Positions 19,307 to 31,187 of a stretch of DNA of 64,000 nt are shown here, piece after piece. The DNA is from Panicum virgatum. Lineage: Eukaryota; Streptophyta; Magnoliopsida; Poales; Poaceae. The stretch is taken from positions 24,298,637 to 24,362,636 of the forward strand of contig NC_053146.1 in NCBI RefSeq assembly GCF_016808335.1. Direction: 5' to 3'. Below the pieces are notes generated by a model. It had not been told where the DNA came from and made no database searches. It saw nothing but the letters and a program-made list of their open reading frames with translations. The translations under genes were made by a program, and so were the position numbers. Each line of letters starts with the position of its first letter. The stretch's first letter is position 1.

Positions 19307-21947
19307 TGACAGATTAGAGGGGGTTGAATTTTTTTCTAAAACTTAAAATGATACTGGTTAATCGAAACAAATTCAGAATTAAACTAATTAGTCTAGCGAA
19401 GACTACACTTCTCTATCTATTACTTGCACCTTACAAAAGGATCCTAATTGAGCAACTAAGATGCCGGGCTAAGTAGAGCTCACCTAAGAAAAATAAGGTT
19501 GCAGGTCACACAAACCTATACATTAGTACTCAAGCAAATAGGGAGCTCCTACTCATACTAGTATCATACTAGTATGCAAAGCGCACAAAGCCTAAGCACA
19601 ACTAGAACTTACTCAACTAGCAAAGCTACACAAGCTAAACTAGAGAGCTTACAACTACTTAGCTACACAAGCTAACTAGCACAAGAGAGAAAAACTAGTT
19701 AACTACACAAGTAAACTAATTACACAAGAGCAACTACAACTCACTAGCACAAGTATATGAGCAAGTAAATACAAGCTAGTGAAGGGAATTGCAAACCAAT
19801 GGGAAGAACAAGTTGACACGATGATTTTTATCCGAGGTTTGGTGGTTTGCCAACCACTTAATCCCCGTTGAGGCATGCTCAAGGATGCCGCCAGTCCTCT
19901 TACTAGTGGTGACTCTCAAGTCACGCTCTCCCACATGGAGTGCTCACACGAGCTCTAGCACTCGATCAGGCCGGACCACTTGACGCTCTTCACACATAAA
20001 TGAGCTCTAGCACTCGATCAGGCCGGACCACTTGACGCTCTTCACACATAAATTCAACTAGAGTTGATCTTTGCGTCTCCCACGGGGCGAGCACAACACC
20101 CCTCACAATCACGGTCCCGGAGCCTTGCACAATCTTCTTGCAAGCTTCATGGAGACACCACCATCACCACCAAGCCATCTAGGAGGTGACAACCACCAAG
20201 AGTAACAATACCACGAGCTTGCAACTCAATCAACAAGTGCCAATCTCTTGCAAACTGTCAATGCAATGCACTTGAATCGCTCTCTCACTTAGCGGATGTG
20301 AATTGCTCTAACCACAAGTGAGTTGGAGGGCTCTCAAGCACTCTCACACAAGGACACCAAGTCCCCAATATGCTCAGCTCGTTCAAATGGCCGGTTACCA
20401 CCTCTATTTATAGAAGAAGACCCCAAACTAGTCGTTACATTCAAAACCCGGTGAAACAAAGTTATTGCAGACCGTCCACCTCACAGAGATCGGCCCGTCC
20501 GCCATTCAAACCCAACGGCTAGATCTGCAAAGATTGTGTGTCAAAGTCAACCATTAGAGCTCTCGCAAACTGTTTGCGCCCTGGGGGCGAACTGTCCGTT
20601 GTTCAACACTCCGAGCACCAGAGATGACAATGTCTCTAGAAAAACTTTGAAAATGAACTGCGGACCGTCCGTTCCCTAAGGGTGGACCATCCACCATTCA
20701 ACCTTGCTGCACACACAGAACCAACCTTGGTTCTGTCCAAAACTCAAAGTTAGCTGGTGGACCGTCCACGCCCAGGGGTCGGACCGTCCGCACTTCAACA
20801 AGATGTTCGGACATCCGAACCAATCGGTGACTGTGGCTCAAACCAGTTCCTGTAAGGTGGCAGACTGTCCTTGCTGCCTGGGTGGATGGTCTGCCTGTCA
20901 AAAAGTTCGGATATCTGATCCTTCTGTAGGTTCGGAGATCCGATCTCGCGGACTGTCCGCCCACTCAAGGCCGGACAGTTCGCGGGTCTAGTTCCAGCAA
21001 AATGCTCCTCGGTTAAACTGCTTATAACTTTTAACTCCATCAACCAAATTAGGTGATCTTGGACTCTATAGAAACTTTATTCAAAGGACTACACGACCCA
21101 ACTGAATAAAGGATCCAAAATAAAATGGATAAACCTAGAAATCTATTCCAAGATCCAACGCATAGTTAGGAGCACACCAAAAAAATCCTTTTCCAAAGCA
21201 TGCCAAATGCAAATGATCTCCCACGGGATGATCAACATATTTAAGCCTTAGTTAGCATTTTCAAATCATTTCTGAATAACTCTCAACGCCACTCGATCAT
21301 AGCAAGTATGCAAAGCTAGTTCACTCAAGTGGCACTAGATGACCGATATACAAACAAGTTTGCCCCTCTTGATAGTACGACTGTCTACCCTAAAATATCC
21401 TACAAGTCATACCTTTTGCGCATTCCATTTCATTTTCTCAAATGTTGATGCCACACAAGCACCAACCTCCATCAAGCCTTTTGATCATCATCATGAGTCA
21501 ACACTTGGCTTGAACTTCCTTGAATGATATGATCCACTTCATATCATCCTGTGACCTTATTAGTTCATTGATCTCAACTTAACTTGCTCTTCACCATTGC
21601 CTTGGTCCATCAGCGCCAAATCTTTGCTCAAGCTTCCCCACCACATGTGGTTTGTTGCTTCAAAGCCCCCAACTTGCCCTTGACACTTGCAACGGGTCCA
21701 TCGACGCACAGCCTTGTCTTGATCTTCTCCATCTAGCCACAAGACTCCATGTCATGTCTCATATGCAATGAGTTCCTTCATCACACTATATGAGCATAGC
21801 ATCAACACTTAGACATTTCTCCATAATGGCACATGTTGCTCATACTAGTGTTTTTGTGTGGACTAATCACATGTGTATCTCAACATAAACACTTATTAGT
21901 CCACCTGAGTTGTCACTCAATTACCAAAACAAACCAAGGGCCTTTCA
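19307..21947 (-). mobile_element. Copia-type (SIRE/Maximus-like) LTR, minus strand, without internal region
   Basis: Read on the minus strand it starts TGAAAGGCCCTTGGTTTG and ends near ACCCCCTCTAATCTGTCA. The phrases taattgagtgacaactcagg and attcaaccccctct are typical of the long LTRs of grass SIRE-type Copia elements. It is about 2.6 kb with no coding region, so it looks like a solo LTR. The flanks (TAAGA and GGGAG) do not match, so it is either old or a product of recombination. It contains repeated CGGACCGTCCG-type motifs (20460-20990). Confidence 0.6.
19950..20053. repeat. perfect 52-bp tandem duplication
   Basis: Two identical adjacent 52-base units (19950-20001 and 20002-20053), each starting gagctctagcactcgatcag and ending cttcacacataaat. 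No mismatch between the copies means a recent slippage event inside the older LTR. Confidence 0.95.
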
Positions 21948-22270
21948 GGGAGGTGGTGTGGGGGAGGGGAGGGGTGCTTGCGAAGAAGGGTGGGAGGGAG
22001 CGACAGTGGGGGTTGGAGCAGGAGGAGGAAATGAGAGGGAGAATACATGGAGAGAGGCCGGAATAGTAAAAAAGTGTGTGTGTGTGGGGGGGGGGGGGGT
22101 TGAATGCATCACCATCTGGTCATATTACGACCCTGCGGTGATGGCCGAGATCTCCCTGGTTCATATTACGACTCTGCGGTGATGCCTTTCAAAGCTATCA
22201 CCGCCCACTATCGGTTTACAAATCAAATCGGCAGTGATGAGGCGTTGCGATGATGAATTCTATAGTAGTG
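21948..22270. mobile_element. possible CACTA transposon terminus
   Basis: G-rich DNA, a TG repeat and a run of about 15 G lead to a region with repeated ggtgatg/atcaccgcc motifs (22130-22250) and two copies of a phrase like catattacgacyctgcggtgatg (about 22119 and 22160). It ends ttctatagtagtg at 22270, which in reverse is CACTACTATAGAA, the form of an En/Spm (CACTA) end. The other terminus was not found with confidence; atcaccgcc and gccatcact at 18275-18303 may be its remains. Confidence 0.4.
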
Positions 22271-22272
22271 TT

Positions 22273-22688
22273 TGTCGGTGTTTACCGCCAAGTCTGCTCA
22301 GGGATACCCTTAGCAGTAAAGTTTGTAGGTAGGGATCGACTGCTCTGGAACTCGATGGTACAAGGAACACAAAGATTTAGACAGCTTCGGGCCGCGAGTT
22401 GTGTAATACCCTACGTCCTGTGTGGTTGTTTATATTGTCTTAGGTGTTGATGTGTTTTGAGGGGGTCCCTGCCCACCCTTATATATTCGGAGGGATAGGG
22501 TTACATAGAAAGTCCTAGCCAAGTACAATTAGAGTCCTACTACAACACGGTCGGGTAGTTTCCTTTGTACTGCAGCTAGTTCTACACCTATTCGGGTAGT
22601 TATAAAAGAGGTAAGGTACATCTATGAGCTATCTCTTACTCTAGAACATTCTATGCATATAAGCAGTCCCGCTGCCCTGGGTCTGACA
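22273..22688 (-). repeat. Tat-B 3' LTR
   Basis: 416 bases, TGTCGGTGTTTACC to GGGTCTGACA. The same LTR family is at 38388-38802 and 63203-63617 (Tat-D), and a half copy at 32812-32982. A minus-strand TATA-like box (plus strand cccttatatatt near 22478) marks the promoter. Confidence 0.92.
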
Positions 22689-24374
22689 AACTCCCGAGCA
22701 CTTCGTAGCCGAGTCCTGCAGGCGTCGAGTACTTGGCTGGCGTCTTCGAGCACTTCAAGCAGTCGGAACATCCTTCTGGTTGCTTCTGGGCCTTCCTTCA
22801 TGTACATCGAGTAGTCCTCTTAGTACTTATGGCTGTCTCGAGGCTGTGAGGTGCTCAAGCCCCGAATTCTTGATCATATATGGTGCGCGAAGTACTCGCG
22901 CTCCATATGGAGTAGCCCCCGAGCCTTAGGTTGAATCGTAGAATCAGGCTGAGGGTCACTTCAGTCTTTTTCTCATTTTATTTTCCAAAAAAATTGAAAA
23001 ATAAATCTCTGATGCACATATCCCGCAGTCCTCGAGCCTTAAATCAAAATCCCATATCTTGCGGGTAGCCCCCGAGCAAAGATTTGGAATTAATAATCTA
23101 AGATGTGGCATCAAATTTTACGTTTAAGAATATCTGCAGGTTTAATCAGATCCAATATCCGAAAAGAACCCTTTTTCGGGTAAAATCCCAGAAAAATGAT
23201 ACGATTGGATACGCAACACGGATTGTACCCATAATATCCTCAAAAATAAAACCCGAGATATTTTATCTCTTTAATGTACACTCACATGGGACTTTACTGT
23301 GTAGAGAATCTGCATTATTGTGTTCGTGAGTGCTGCCACTGTAGCATCACGGGTCGTCCTCTAGTAGAGCCCTATGCGGCTATAAAAGGTGGGCGAGAGG
23401 TCTTACCAAAAGCACTGGCATTTTGAAGCTATGGCTTGCATTTGGTGATCTTGCTCTCGCCCTCCAGAACTTTGCGTAGTGTTTTCCAGCAAAAGATGCT
23501 AGAAGAGAACTTACGAGTGACAAGAGAAGTCCCTGCTACCTCATCCTGCAACCCTACTTCTCTCAGCGGATCCATACTGGACATCATGTCCTTGCATATT
23601 CCAATGAGGGAGGTTCTCTGTCGATGGGTTGCATCTTGTTGTATCACACCCTTGGGGTTCCCAGGTTGTGGGTGCCCAAGAACTGACATCTCTGGTGGGG
23701 AGACTTAATCTTGTCACAACGTATTCAGGGAGAAGGAGAAATTCCTTTGCAAGATGCTGCAAGAGATCTTGCGAGGCGGTTACTGTAATCTGCCTCCTTA
23801 CTTTTGAAACTTTTCTCCCAGAATACGAATATCATTATTCGCTTAATGGAAATAACAAGTTTATACTTTGTCACGGCCTCGGGCCGATCTAGCTATAGTA
23901 GACTTCGCTCAGGAAGCCAAGAAGTGTGCGCACAGACCCGAGTTGTTGTAAAGTTTTTAGAAGAAAGTACTCGAGTTGTAATATTGAGTGGTTGTATTCT
24001 GTCGAGTACTTTTTTCCTTTGTTCTGGAATGTAATCCTAGAAGAAGGAAGATAAGTCGAGTAGTTGTCAAGGGATGTGAGTGTTTTCTTTTTCCAAAATG
24101 TAATCTTAGAAAAAGAAATGTCTCAAAAAAATCCCATTTTTTCCTCAATTGGTAACTGGCTGTTACCCTTCTTGGTATTTACCATGTTGCCACCGCTACT
24201 ATAAAATAGAACGGTAACTGGGTTTTACCCCACCGGCCTCCATTCTCCCTTTTACTGTTTAGATTTGTTCTTGCTCTTTGCTTCGAACTTCCAGATCCAA
24301 AAATCCTTGCTCTCTCTTGCTCCCAAATCCATTTGGGTTTTAGCCTGCGTGTGAAGCGCACTGTGGATTTCTGG
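22689..24374. other. Tat-B spacer between LTR and aORF
   Basis: Non-coding. It has many gagtact/agtactc motifs, a family trait also seen at 38803-39431 in Tat-D. A plus-strand TATA-like box (ctataaaaggtggg) at 23380-23393 is a candidate promoter for the aORF, whose ATG lies about 1 kb downstream. The stretch 23430-23890 has several overlapping short ORFs without family resemblance. Confidence 0.5.
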
Positions 24375-24405
24375 ATGGCTCCGAAGAAGTCGGGCAAGGG
24401 CAAGG

Positions 24406-26081
24406 TGTAAGCATCTAGGCCCTCAAGGTATGTTTCGGTGATTAATGACAACCATTATTGTGACTAATGAGTTTGTGCAGCTTAATAGATCATTATCGCT
24501 CATTTGGTCATATGTCAAAAGAGGCCCCTCAATTTCATTATCCAAAAAGGCGATCTCGGTATTCAACTCATATATATGTCAAGACTAAGGATCTTTCTAG
24601 TCCTAAGTGTCATAAGGTTGAGAAGGACACTTAGGTTAGTATAGGTTTTATAGTTTTGTAGTGATCGCACTATTAAGAGGGGTTAAGGCCAAGTAACTTG
24701 AGCATGGACATGGTCAATCAAAAATGGATGCACACTATGGTCACTTAGGTTCCTAGAAGTTCAAATAAGTGGTTCTCAACTTATATGTCAAGAATATTTG
24801 GATTTCATTCAAGACTCAAATCAGAAAAGGCAAAATCAGAAAAAGTCTTTAACAACGGTTTCATTTTTCTATACGTCGGTTAAACGAAGTCAGCAGAGTC
24901 TGGACAAGTCAATACACCGGTTAAACTGACGTGTTTGAATTGAACGTCGGTGCATTAGTCCAGAGTTGGTTTTTCCAGGGTGTTTCAAGTTTCTATTCAC
25001 CGGTTAAACCGACGATGTTTGAATTGAGACGTCGGTGCAATTGACCAGGGAGATGGTTTTTCCAGGGATTTCTGAAGTTATACTCACCGGTTAAACCGAC
25101 GATGGTTTTGAGTTAATGTCGGTGCAGTTGTCCAGAGACTTGCTTTTTTAGTTGATCAGTGGACAACTACACTCACCGGTTAAACCGATGATACGTCGGT
25201 TAATCTGCCCATGTTGTAACGGCTAGTTTTCAGAAGGGGCAGTTTACATTCATCGGTTAAACCGACGATGACTATTGGAGGTACGTCGGATTAATCGGCG
25301 CTACGCAGTTTTCTGGCAGCTTTTTCTCCATCGGCTCTATCCGTGTGAGCTGCCTATATATACCCCTCCAATGGGTCATTTTGTCACTTTTGACACCAGG
25401 CAACATCCATACACTCATAATATAGTCAAGAGCCACCTTGAGCTTCATCCTTCACATACTTGTTCATTCAATCAATCAAGAAGCAAGACTAAGGACTTGA
25501 GTAGAGAGAAGCTTGTGTGCATCCGTTCTTGGTGATCGGTTCTTGCTCAAGTGAAGGCCCTAGCTTGTTACTCTTGGTGATTGGCATCACCTAGGCGATC
25601 TTGGTGATCGAGGTGTTTCTCGCGGAGCTTGCCAAGGATTGTGGGAGCCCGGAGAAGAAGATTGTACGTGGCTTGATCTCCACCATGCCGGGATGGTGAA
25701 CGGAGACTCTTAGTGAGCGCCCTCGTCTTGGTGACTTGGGAGGTGACAAGACTCTTTGTGAGTGTCACAACGTGGATTAGGGGTGTGTGCCAACACATCG
25801 ATATCATGGGAAAAAATCCGGTCGTCTCTTGTCCACTCTCTTTATTCAAGCATTTTCTTTCATGCAATTTATTCATGTGCTTGACTTAGAGATCATAACT
25901 TAGCTCTACCTTGCTAGGCTTTACTTCTCTTTATATCTCTCTTAGCTTGTGTAGGTAGCTTAGTTATCTGGTTGGTGAATTGGTGCCTTACTAGCATTGC
26001 ATAGGTTAAGGTTGCTTTATTGTGTTTTAGAAATTGAAAAAGGCCCAATTCACCCCCCCTCTTGGTCCATCAATCCTTTCA
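24406..26081 (+). mobile_element. Copia-type solo LTR 1 inside the Tat-B aORF
   Basis: 1,676 bases from TGTAAGCATCTAGG to CCATCAATCCTTTCA with the 5-bp duplication CAAGG (24401-24405 and 26082-26086). Typical SIRE-type phrases are the start ggccctcaaggtatgtttcggtgattaat-like motif and the end caattcaccccccctcttgg. It has no internal region, so it is a solo LTR left by LTR-LTR recombination. The insertion splits codon 11 of the aORF. Inside, 24890-25290 carry about five copies of a caccggttaaaccgacg motif. Confidence 0.92.
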
Positions 26082-26627
26082 CAAGGGCGTAGCTGCAGAG
26101 CCAACCCGCGAGGAGGGATGGGTGTCAAGTAAGTGTTCTGAATCTGATCTAGAAACCCTAGTTTCTGCTGGTCTTTTGCTAGATAAATCTATCATTCAAT
26201 GGCATCCTGCCTTGGGTGAGGGTCGTCCGTATGAAAATACGGGCGAAATCGTAGCTTTTGCCCCTTATTTTAAACGAGGATTGGGGCTCCATTGTTTGGT
26301 TTTCTTCTCTAGGCTCCTGCATTACTACAGGATCCAACTTCACCACTTGACCCTGAATTGCTTTGTTCATATTTCCATCTTCATGCATTTGTACAAAGCT
26401 TTTCTAGGCATCGAGCTCCATTTTTGACTCTTTCGATTTGTTTTCCACCTCAAGTCCCAGCCCGATTCCTACGATTTAGATGCAGTAGGTGGTGCGGGTC
26501 TCCAACTTAGGCAGCGGAAGGACAAAGTATATATCCCCTATAAGCTTAGTAGCAAAGTAATTGACTGGAAACCCAAATGGTTCTACATAGAGACCAATGG
26601 GAAAGCCTATCAATGATTACTCCAGGC

Positions 26628-28079
26628 TGTAAGGATCACCGGGGTGTCCGACCCTAGAGGGGGAGGGGGTGAATAGGGTCGCTAATCGCTTTTTAACCTA
26701 GGGCTCAATCTAATTGCATAAGATAAACCTAACACGCCCTACACATGCTAGTTGTGACTAAGGTTTATCTATGCTACCCTCTACTTACCCCAAAAGACTT
26801 GCAACCTATAGCCAATCCTAATCAAACTAACTAGGAAAGTAAAGGTAAGCAAGAAACAGTAAATGCGGAAACGTAATGCGGTAAGTAAAGCGGTAAGGGA
26901 GAGGATATGCAAACTCCTGTGAAGACACCAAGACACACGATTTAACGTGGTTCGGTTAGGACACCAAAGTCCCTCCCTACGTCCACGGCCACTTGTCCAA
27001 CACGAACAAGTGTGATGCCGAGTCTCTTCACTCGATCACCGTCTTGCCACGCCTCCAAGGCTCCCGACAAGTAAAGGCTAAGTGACGCTAAGTCACAAAG
27101 ATGAGGTCACCGCCACCGTCTATCTCGAAGCGTCACCACGGCACCGTCTTCACTATCGGAGCTTCTCACCAAGAGGGGTCTCCTTCCCCGCACAAAGTGT
27201 CGTTGCCTCTCCACACCAAGTAGGAGGGTCACATGACGAGTACAAGTGTTTGCTTGCCGCAGCAAGACTTCTCTCAAGGGAGCTCTCGCAAGAACTAATC
27301 CCTAATCAAGCACTAAGCACTCTAACAAGTGTGCTTAAGCCTATATGATGTACAATGAAGCTCTATGGTGGTTGGAGATGATCTTTGTCTCTTGTATACT
27401 TCCTTGGTCTCCAGCACTCACAAATGACCCGGCCTTGGGGGTATATATAGGCAGCATAAGCAAATATAGCCGTTGGAGAAAAGCTGCCAGAAAACTGAGT
27501 AACGCCGGTTAATCCGACGTACCCCAAAAGCCATCATCGGTTCAACCGGTGTATGTAAACTGCTAATTGAAAAACTAGCCGTTAGCAATCAACCGGTGTA
27601 TCACCGGTTTAACCGATGTAATCAACCGGTGTATGTAATATTAGCATCGGTTTATCCGGTGAGTGTAAGTTCTTCACGTTCCTCCAAAAACTACCTCTCT
27701 GGACAACTGAACTGATGCAATTGACCGATGCATCGTCGGTTCAACCGGTGTAGATATTTTCCTCGGTCTTCATCTGCTAATGCACCAACGTATATAACTT
27801 CTGTAGCGTCGGTTCATCCGGTGTAAAACCCTAGCCCACAGACCTTCTTTGTGATTGCACCGGTGAGTTCATTTTGCCCTACGTCGGTTTAACCGGGTAG
27901 CGGAACCCTCGTAGGGGTGGCCCTTCGGCCTTGCTACGCCTCTCTTCTCTTTGTCATCACTTGAACCTAAAAGCCTGAGAATAGTCATCTTAACAATCAC
28001 ATTAGTCCAAGTGTTGTGTGTGTCATCAATCGCCAAAATATTATATTGAAATATGGCATGAGAGGCAATTTTCGCTACA
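26628..28079 (-). mobile_element. Copia-type solo LTR 2 inside the Tat-B aORF
   Basis: 1,452 bases in minus orientation, flanked by CAGGC at 26623-26627 and 28080-28084. On the plus strand it begins TGTAAGGATCACCGGGG and ends TTTTCGCTACA. It shares the tgattgatgacacac-type start and the tattcaccccct end with SIRE LTRs, and has CGGTT(A/C)AACCGG motifs at 27500-27900. No internal region remains. Confidence 0.9.
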
Positions 28080-30438
28080 CAGGCCGTCCGACCCAGAGGC
28101 CTGAGTGGAACAAGAAACCAGTCGACAATAGACAGATCCCTAAGCTACTCGCTAGAATTGCCGAGCTTCGGCAAAAGAATTTAACTGGGGAGGCTGTTGT
28201 GTTTGACTGGATGAAAAGAAGAATCCAGCCATTGCAGGCTTGGGAAACATTTGGTTTCCAGTATCAGAGAGCAACTGATTCATCACGATACTCATAGAAA
28301 GAGATCTCGGATGAAGAAGTTTTTAGTCGGATTCAGTGACTACTAAAAAATGTAAAGGATGTGCCCGTTGTCCCTGATACCTTCTCAGCTGTAAACCCTC
28401 CAAATCAGGTATGGACTAAAGTAGTCAAAATGTATTGATCGAGTACTTTGACCTAGTAGGATTATGACAGGGTTTGCTTTTCTGTAGGAGGACGTAGAGC
28501 CATTTAAGAGCAATCCTCCATTGTCAGGCACTAATCATCCTTTTTATTATTTCCTCAATACTCTTTCATTGTCAACCCAATCCAAGAAGGATTTTACCTT
28601 ATGAATTATCACATAGATAGTACTGATATCTAATCTCGGTTGTGCAGATGATGAGGCGGCTGGGGAGAAAAGCGATGGGGGGCACAGCCCTACTCCGAGC
28701 GCGGATACCCAAGCGGGACATCCGAAGGGTACACAATCGACAGTGAGGAAGCAAAGTAGCTCATCGCAAGCTACCAACAACATGTAGGTAGCTAGCTGGT
28801 TGCAATCGAATACTTCTATTTTCGCTTTGCTTTCTTTGATTTTAATTTCTGCTTTTCAAGTCCGGTGGCCAAAATGTTGCGGAATACAACATCTGGGGAT
28901 GATGCTGTGGTGGGACAAACAGTCCCTTCCACCTCAGCAGACCCGTCAAAGGGGACTGGGACTACTTGACCGGCGAGTAGTTCCAATGTAAGTGATGCCA
29001 GAAATACGGGTGGCAAGGCCATGATTGTTAGGCCGCCCCCTAAGTTCGGCGGAAGGAAGCTTGCTTTGACAAGGGCATATACGTAAGTTTCTCAAAACTT
29101 GTGATTGTAGAGTTGTCATTGTATCGAGTACACTTTAACTGATTTTTCTTTGCAGTAATGCACTCCTGGAGGCAAGGGGGGAAACTGAAGATGATTCGGC
29201 CCCCAAGTTGATAGCAGAGAAGCCCCCGAGTACTCCGGAGATGGATGCTCATGAGGCAGAGGAAATGGCGAATTCTATGCTGCTGAATTCGCCACTCCTA
29301 GATCCTGAAAGGAGCGATGAAAAGCTCCCGGAGGAAGAGGGAAGCGTGAAGCTTCCTAAGGAGGGAGGCAGCAAGAAGCTTCCTGCGGAGACCTCCACAG
29401 GTGAACTTATGATACCTTCGTACTAAGAGAGTACTTCCCTTTCAGTTTTGTAACCCAACTTTTTCCTCTAGATTACCAAATCCAGGGAATACTGTAGGAA
29501 GAGTTGAGGATGCGCTGCCTACCCAGGTGGTTTCTGTGGTGGAGGCGACTACTTCCCAGATTTCATCGGGAAGTGCTCTGCCACAGGAAAAGCTGAATAT
29601 TGCTCACAAGCTTTTGGGCGTAAGTAAGTCGATTAACTCAAGTACTTATTTGTTATTGGATCGAATAGTGTATACTGATCCTTTTTTGTTTAATACTTTT
29701 GGCAGGAGGTGCTTGATCAAGGGACAAGCCTGCCTCAGGACAACTCAGAGCTAGATGCTCTGAGAGAGCAAGTAAAGAAGCTCTCATCCGAGAAGGCTGC
29801 CCTTCAGGAGAAGAACAAGAAACTCTCCAAAGCCAAGAAAGGTTAGTCTTTAGCATATATTATGCAATCGACTAGGTTGTTCTGGCTGGTATTTATAAGT
29901 TTATCTTTTCAATCGAATACACAGCCTTATCCAAATCATTAAAGATTGAGAAAAGCCTGGTATTGGATTTAAAGATTCTTATGTACCGAAACGCAGATGA
30001 AATTTAAAAGCTCAAGAAGATTAAGGCGGATTCTGATCGGGAGGTGGCGATGACCCTCAAGCAACTCAAGGATCTGTCGGAGTCCCGGGACTTGATGCAG
30101 TAAGAGCTCAAAGAGCTTAGGGATGTGAAGGATGCTGCTCAAGGTGTGGCGGACCTTGTGAAGATCCCAGAGGGGAGCGAAGGCGAGCCGCTCACGTTGG
30201 CGGGGAGGCTTCGTAAAGTACCTGAAGTTTTGAGAGGTATGTCTCCACTACCACCCGACAGTACGTGAGACATGTACTCGGGTTGGTGAAGTCCTATTGG
30301 CAACGTACTCCGCTGGATGTGCTCAGGGAGGGTGCAAAGGCTGATTGCACTGATGACCAATTTGGTCAATATCCGAGAGAAACCTCCTCCGTGGCAGATA
30401 AGACAGTGGAGACTTTGAGCAAGCCTGCATCGCATTGA

Positions 30439-31187
30439 GTTTCTTTGTAATCTGTTTGGCGTGCTAATGCCTCAAGTACTCTTATTACAAATCTGTAAAT
30501 TTGTGTACTTATCGAGTACTTGTTTTATGAAAGGATTGCACGATCCTTTGATTTGTACGATGTTGTGATCTGTCAAGTGGTAATATTTTAGAAAGTATCA
30601 TCTAGAGAACTCCATAGGTTCAGGCGGCATCGCGCGTACTCAATTTTGGAAGGTAGACACAAAGTGTTGTATCCATAGTTGCCTTAAGAGGCGGAGTATT
30701 CTCGAGTAAAGTCAAGTAGCATGGTTCTTATTCAGAACTCTAGTGCTGACCGGTTAGGATTGAATCCCGTAGGATTAACTAAGTGGGAAAAGCACTTTTT
30801 TAAGAAGATAGTTAGGACATAGCCTAATGCAATTTCCCTTTGGAAGGAAACATTTGGGTTAGAGCGGTGCTCTCATGGACTTAGTTGTCCAATCAAACAG
30901 GGAGACTCTTATTTGGTACTCGAAGAATTAGGAGCTTGGGTTACGTCCTTCGATGCATAGGTAAATAGGAGACTCTCTACAGCTACCCGGGGTACCAAGG
31001 GAAAACGGAACACTCTATGAACTTGGTGTCTCGAGCAAGCAGGTAAAACCCGTCAAGTACTCGAGGCAACAAGCCCCGTAGTGTAACACCCTCGGTGGTC
31101 CAAGCAAGCGGGAGGCTCGTGTCCACTATTTGGAGTACCAAGAACTTACTTTATGCTCCTTTATTTTGGAGTAATTTTCAAAGTTGA
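30439..31187. other. Tat-B non-coding spacer before the tandem array
   Basis: No ORF of note. A degenerate copy of the repeat unit (accggttaggattgaatcccgt) occurs near 30749, so the array once extended further left. Confidence 0.5.

Larger units (their letters stand above)
24375..30438 (+). pseudogene. Tat-B antisense aORF: multi-exon Transposase_28-like gene, broken by two solo LTRs
   Basis: Begins MAPKKSGKGK at 24375, is interrupted at 24405 and resumes at 26087 (VAAEPTREEGW). It contains GEIVAFAPYFKRGLGLHCL and FVHISIFMHLYKAFLGIEL, like PF04195 and the Tat-A aORF. After a TGA at 26425 it continues to the second solo LTR and resumes at 28085 with PEWNKKPVDNRQIPKLLARI. Candidate introns with GT..AG ends follow (for example 28410-28486, 29082-29156, 29843-29924, 30239 onward). 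Later exons encode Pro/Ser/Lys-rich linkers (SVKLPKEGGSKKLP) and a coiled coil. The last exon ends at 30438 with a segment like TRQYVRHVLGLVKSYWQ. It is antisense to the element. Product function unknown. Confidence 0.72.

Noticed and set aside
23429..23892. Overlapping ORFs on both strands in the Tat-B spacer
   Set aside because: Short, mutually overlapping and without recognisable motifs.
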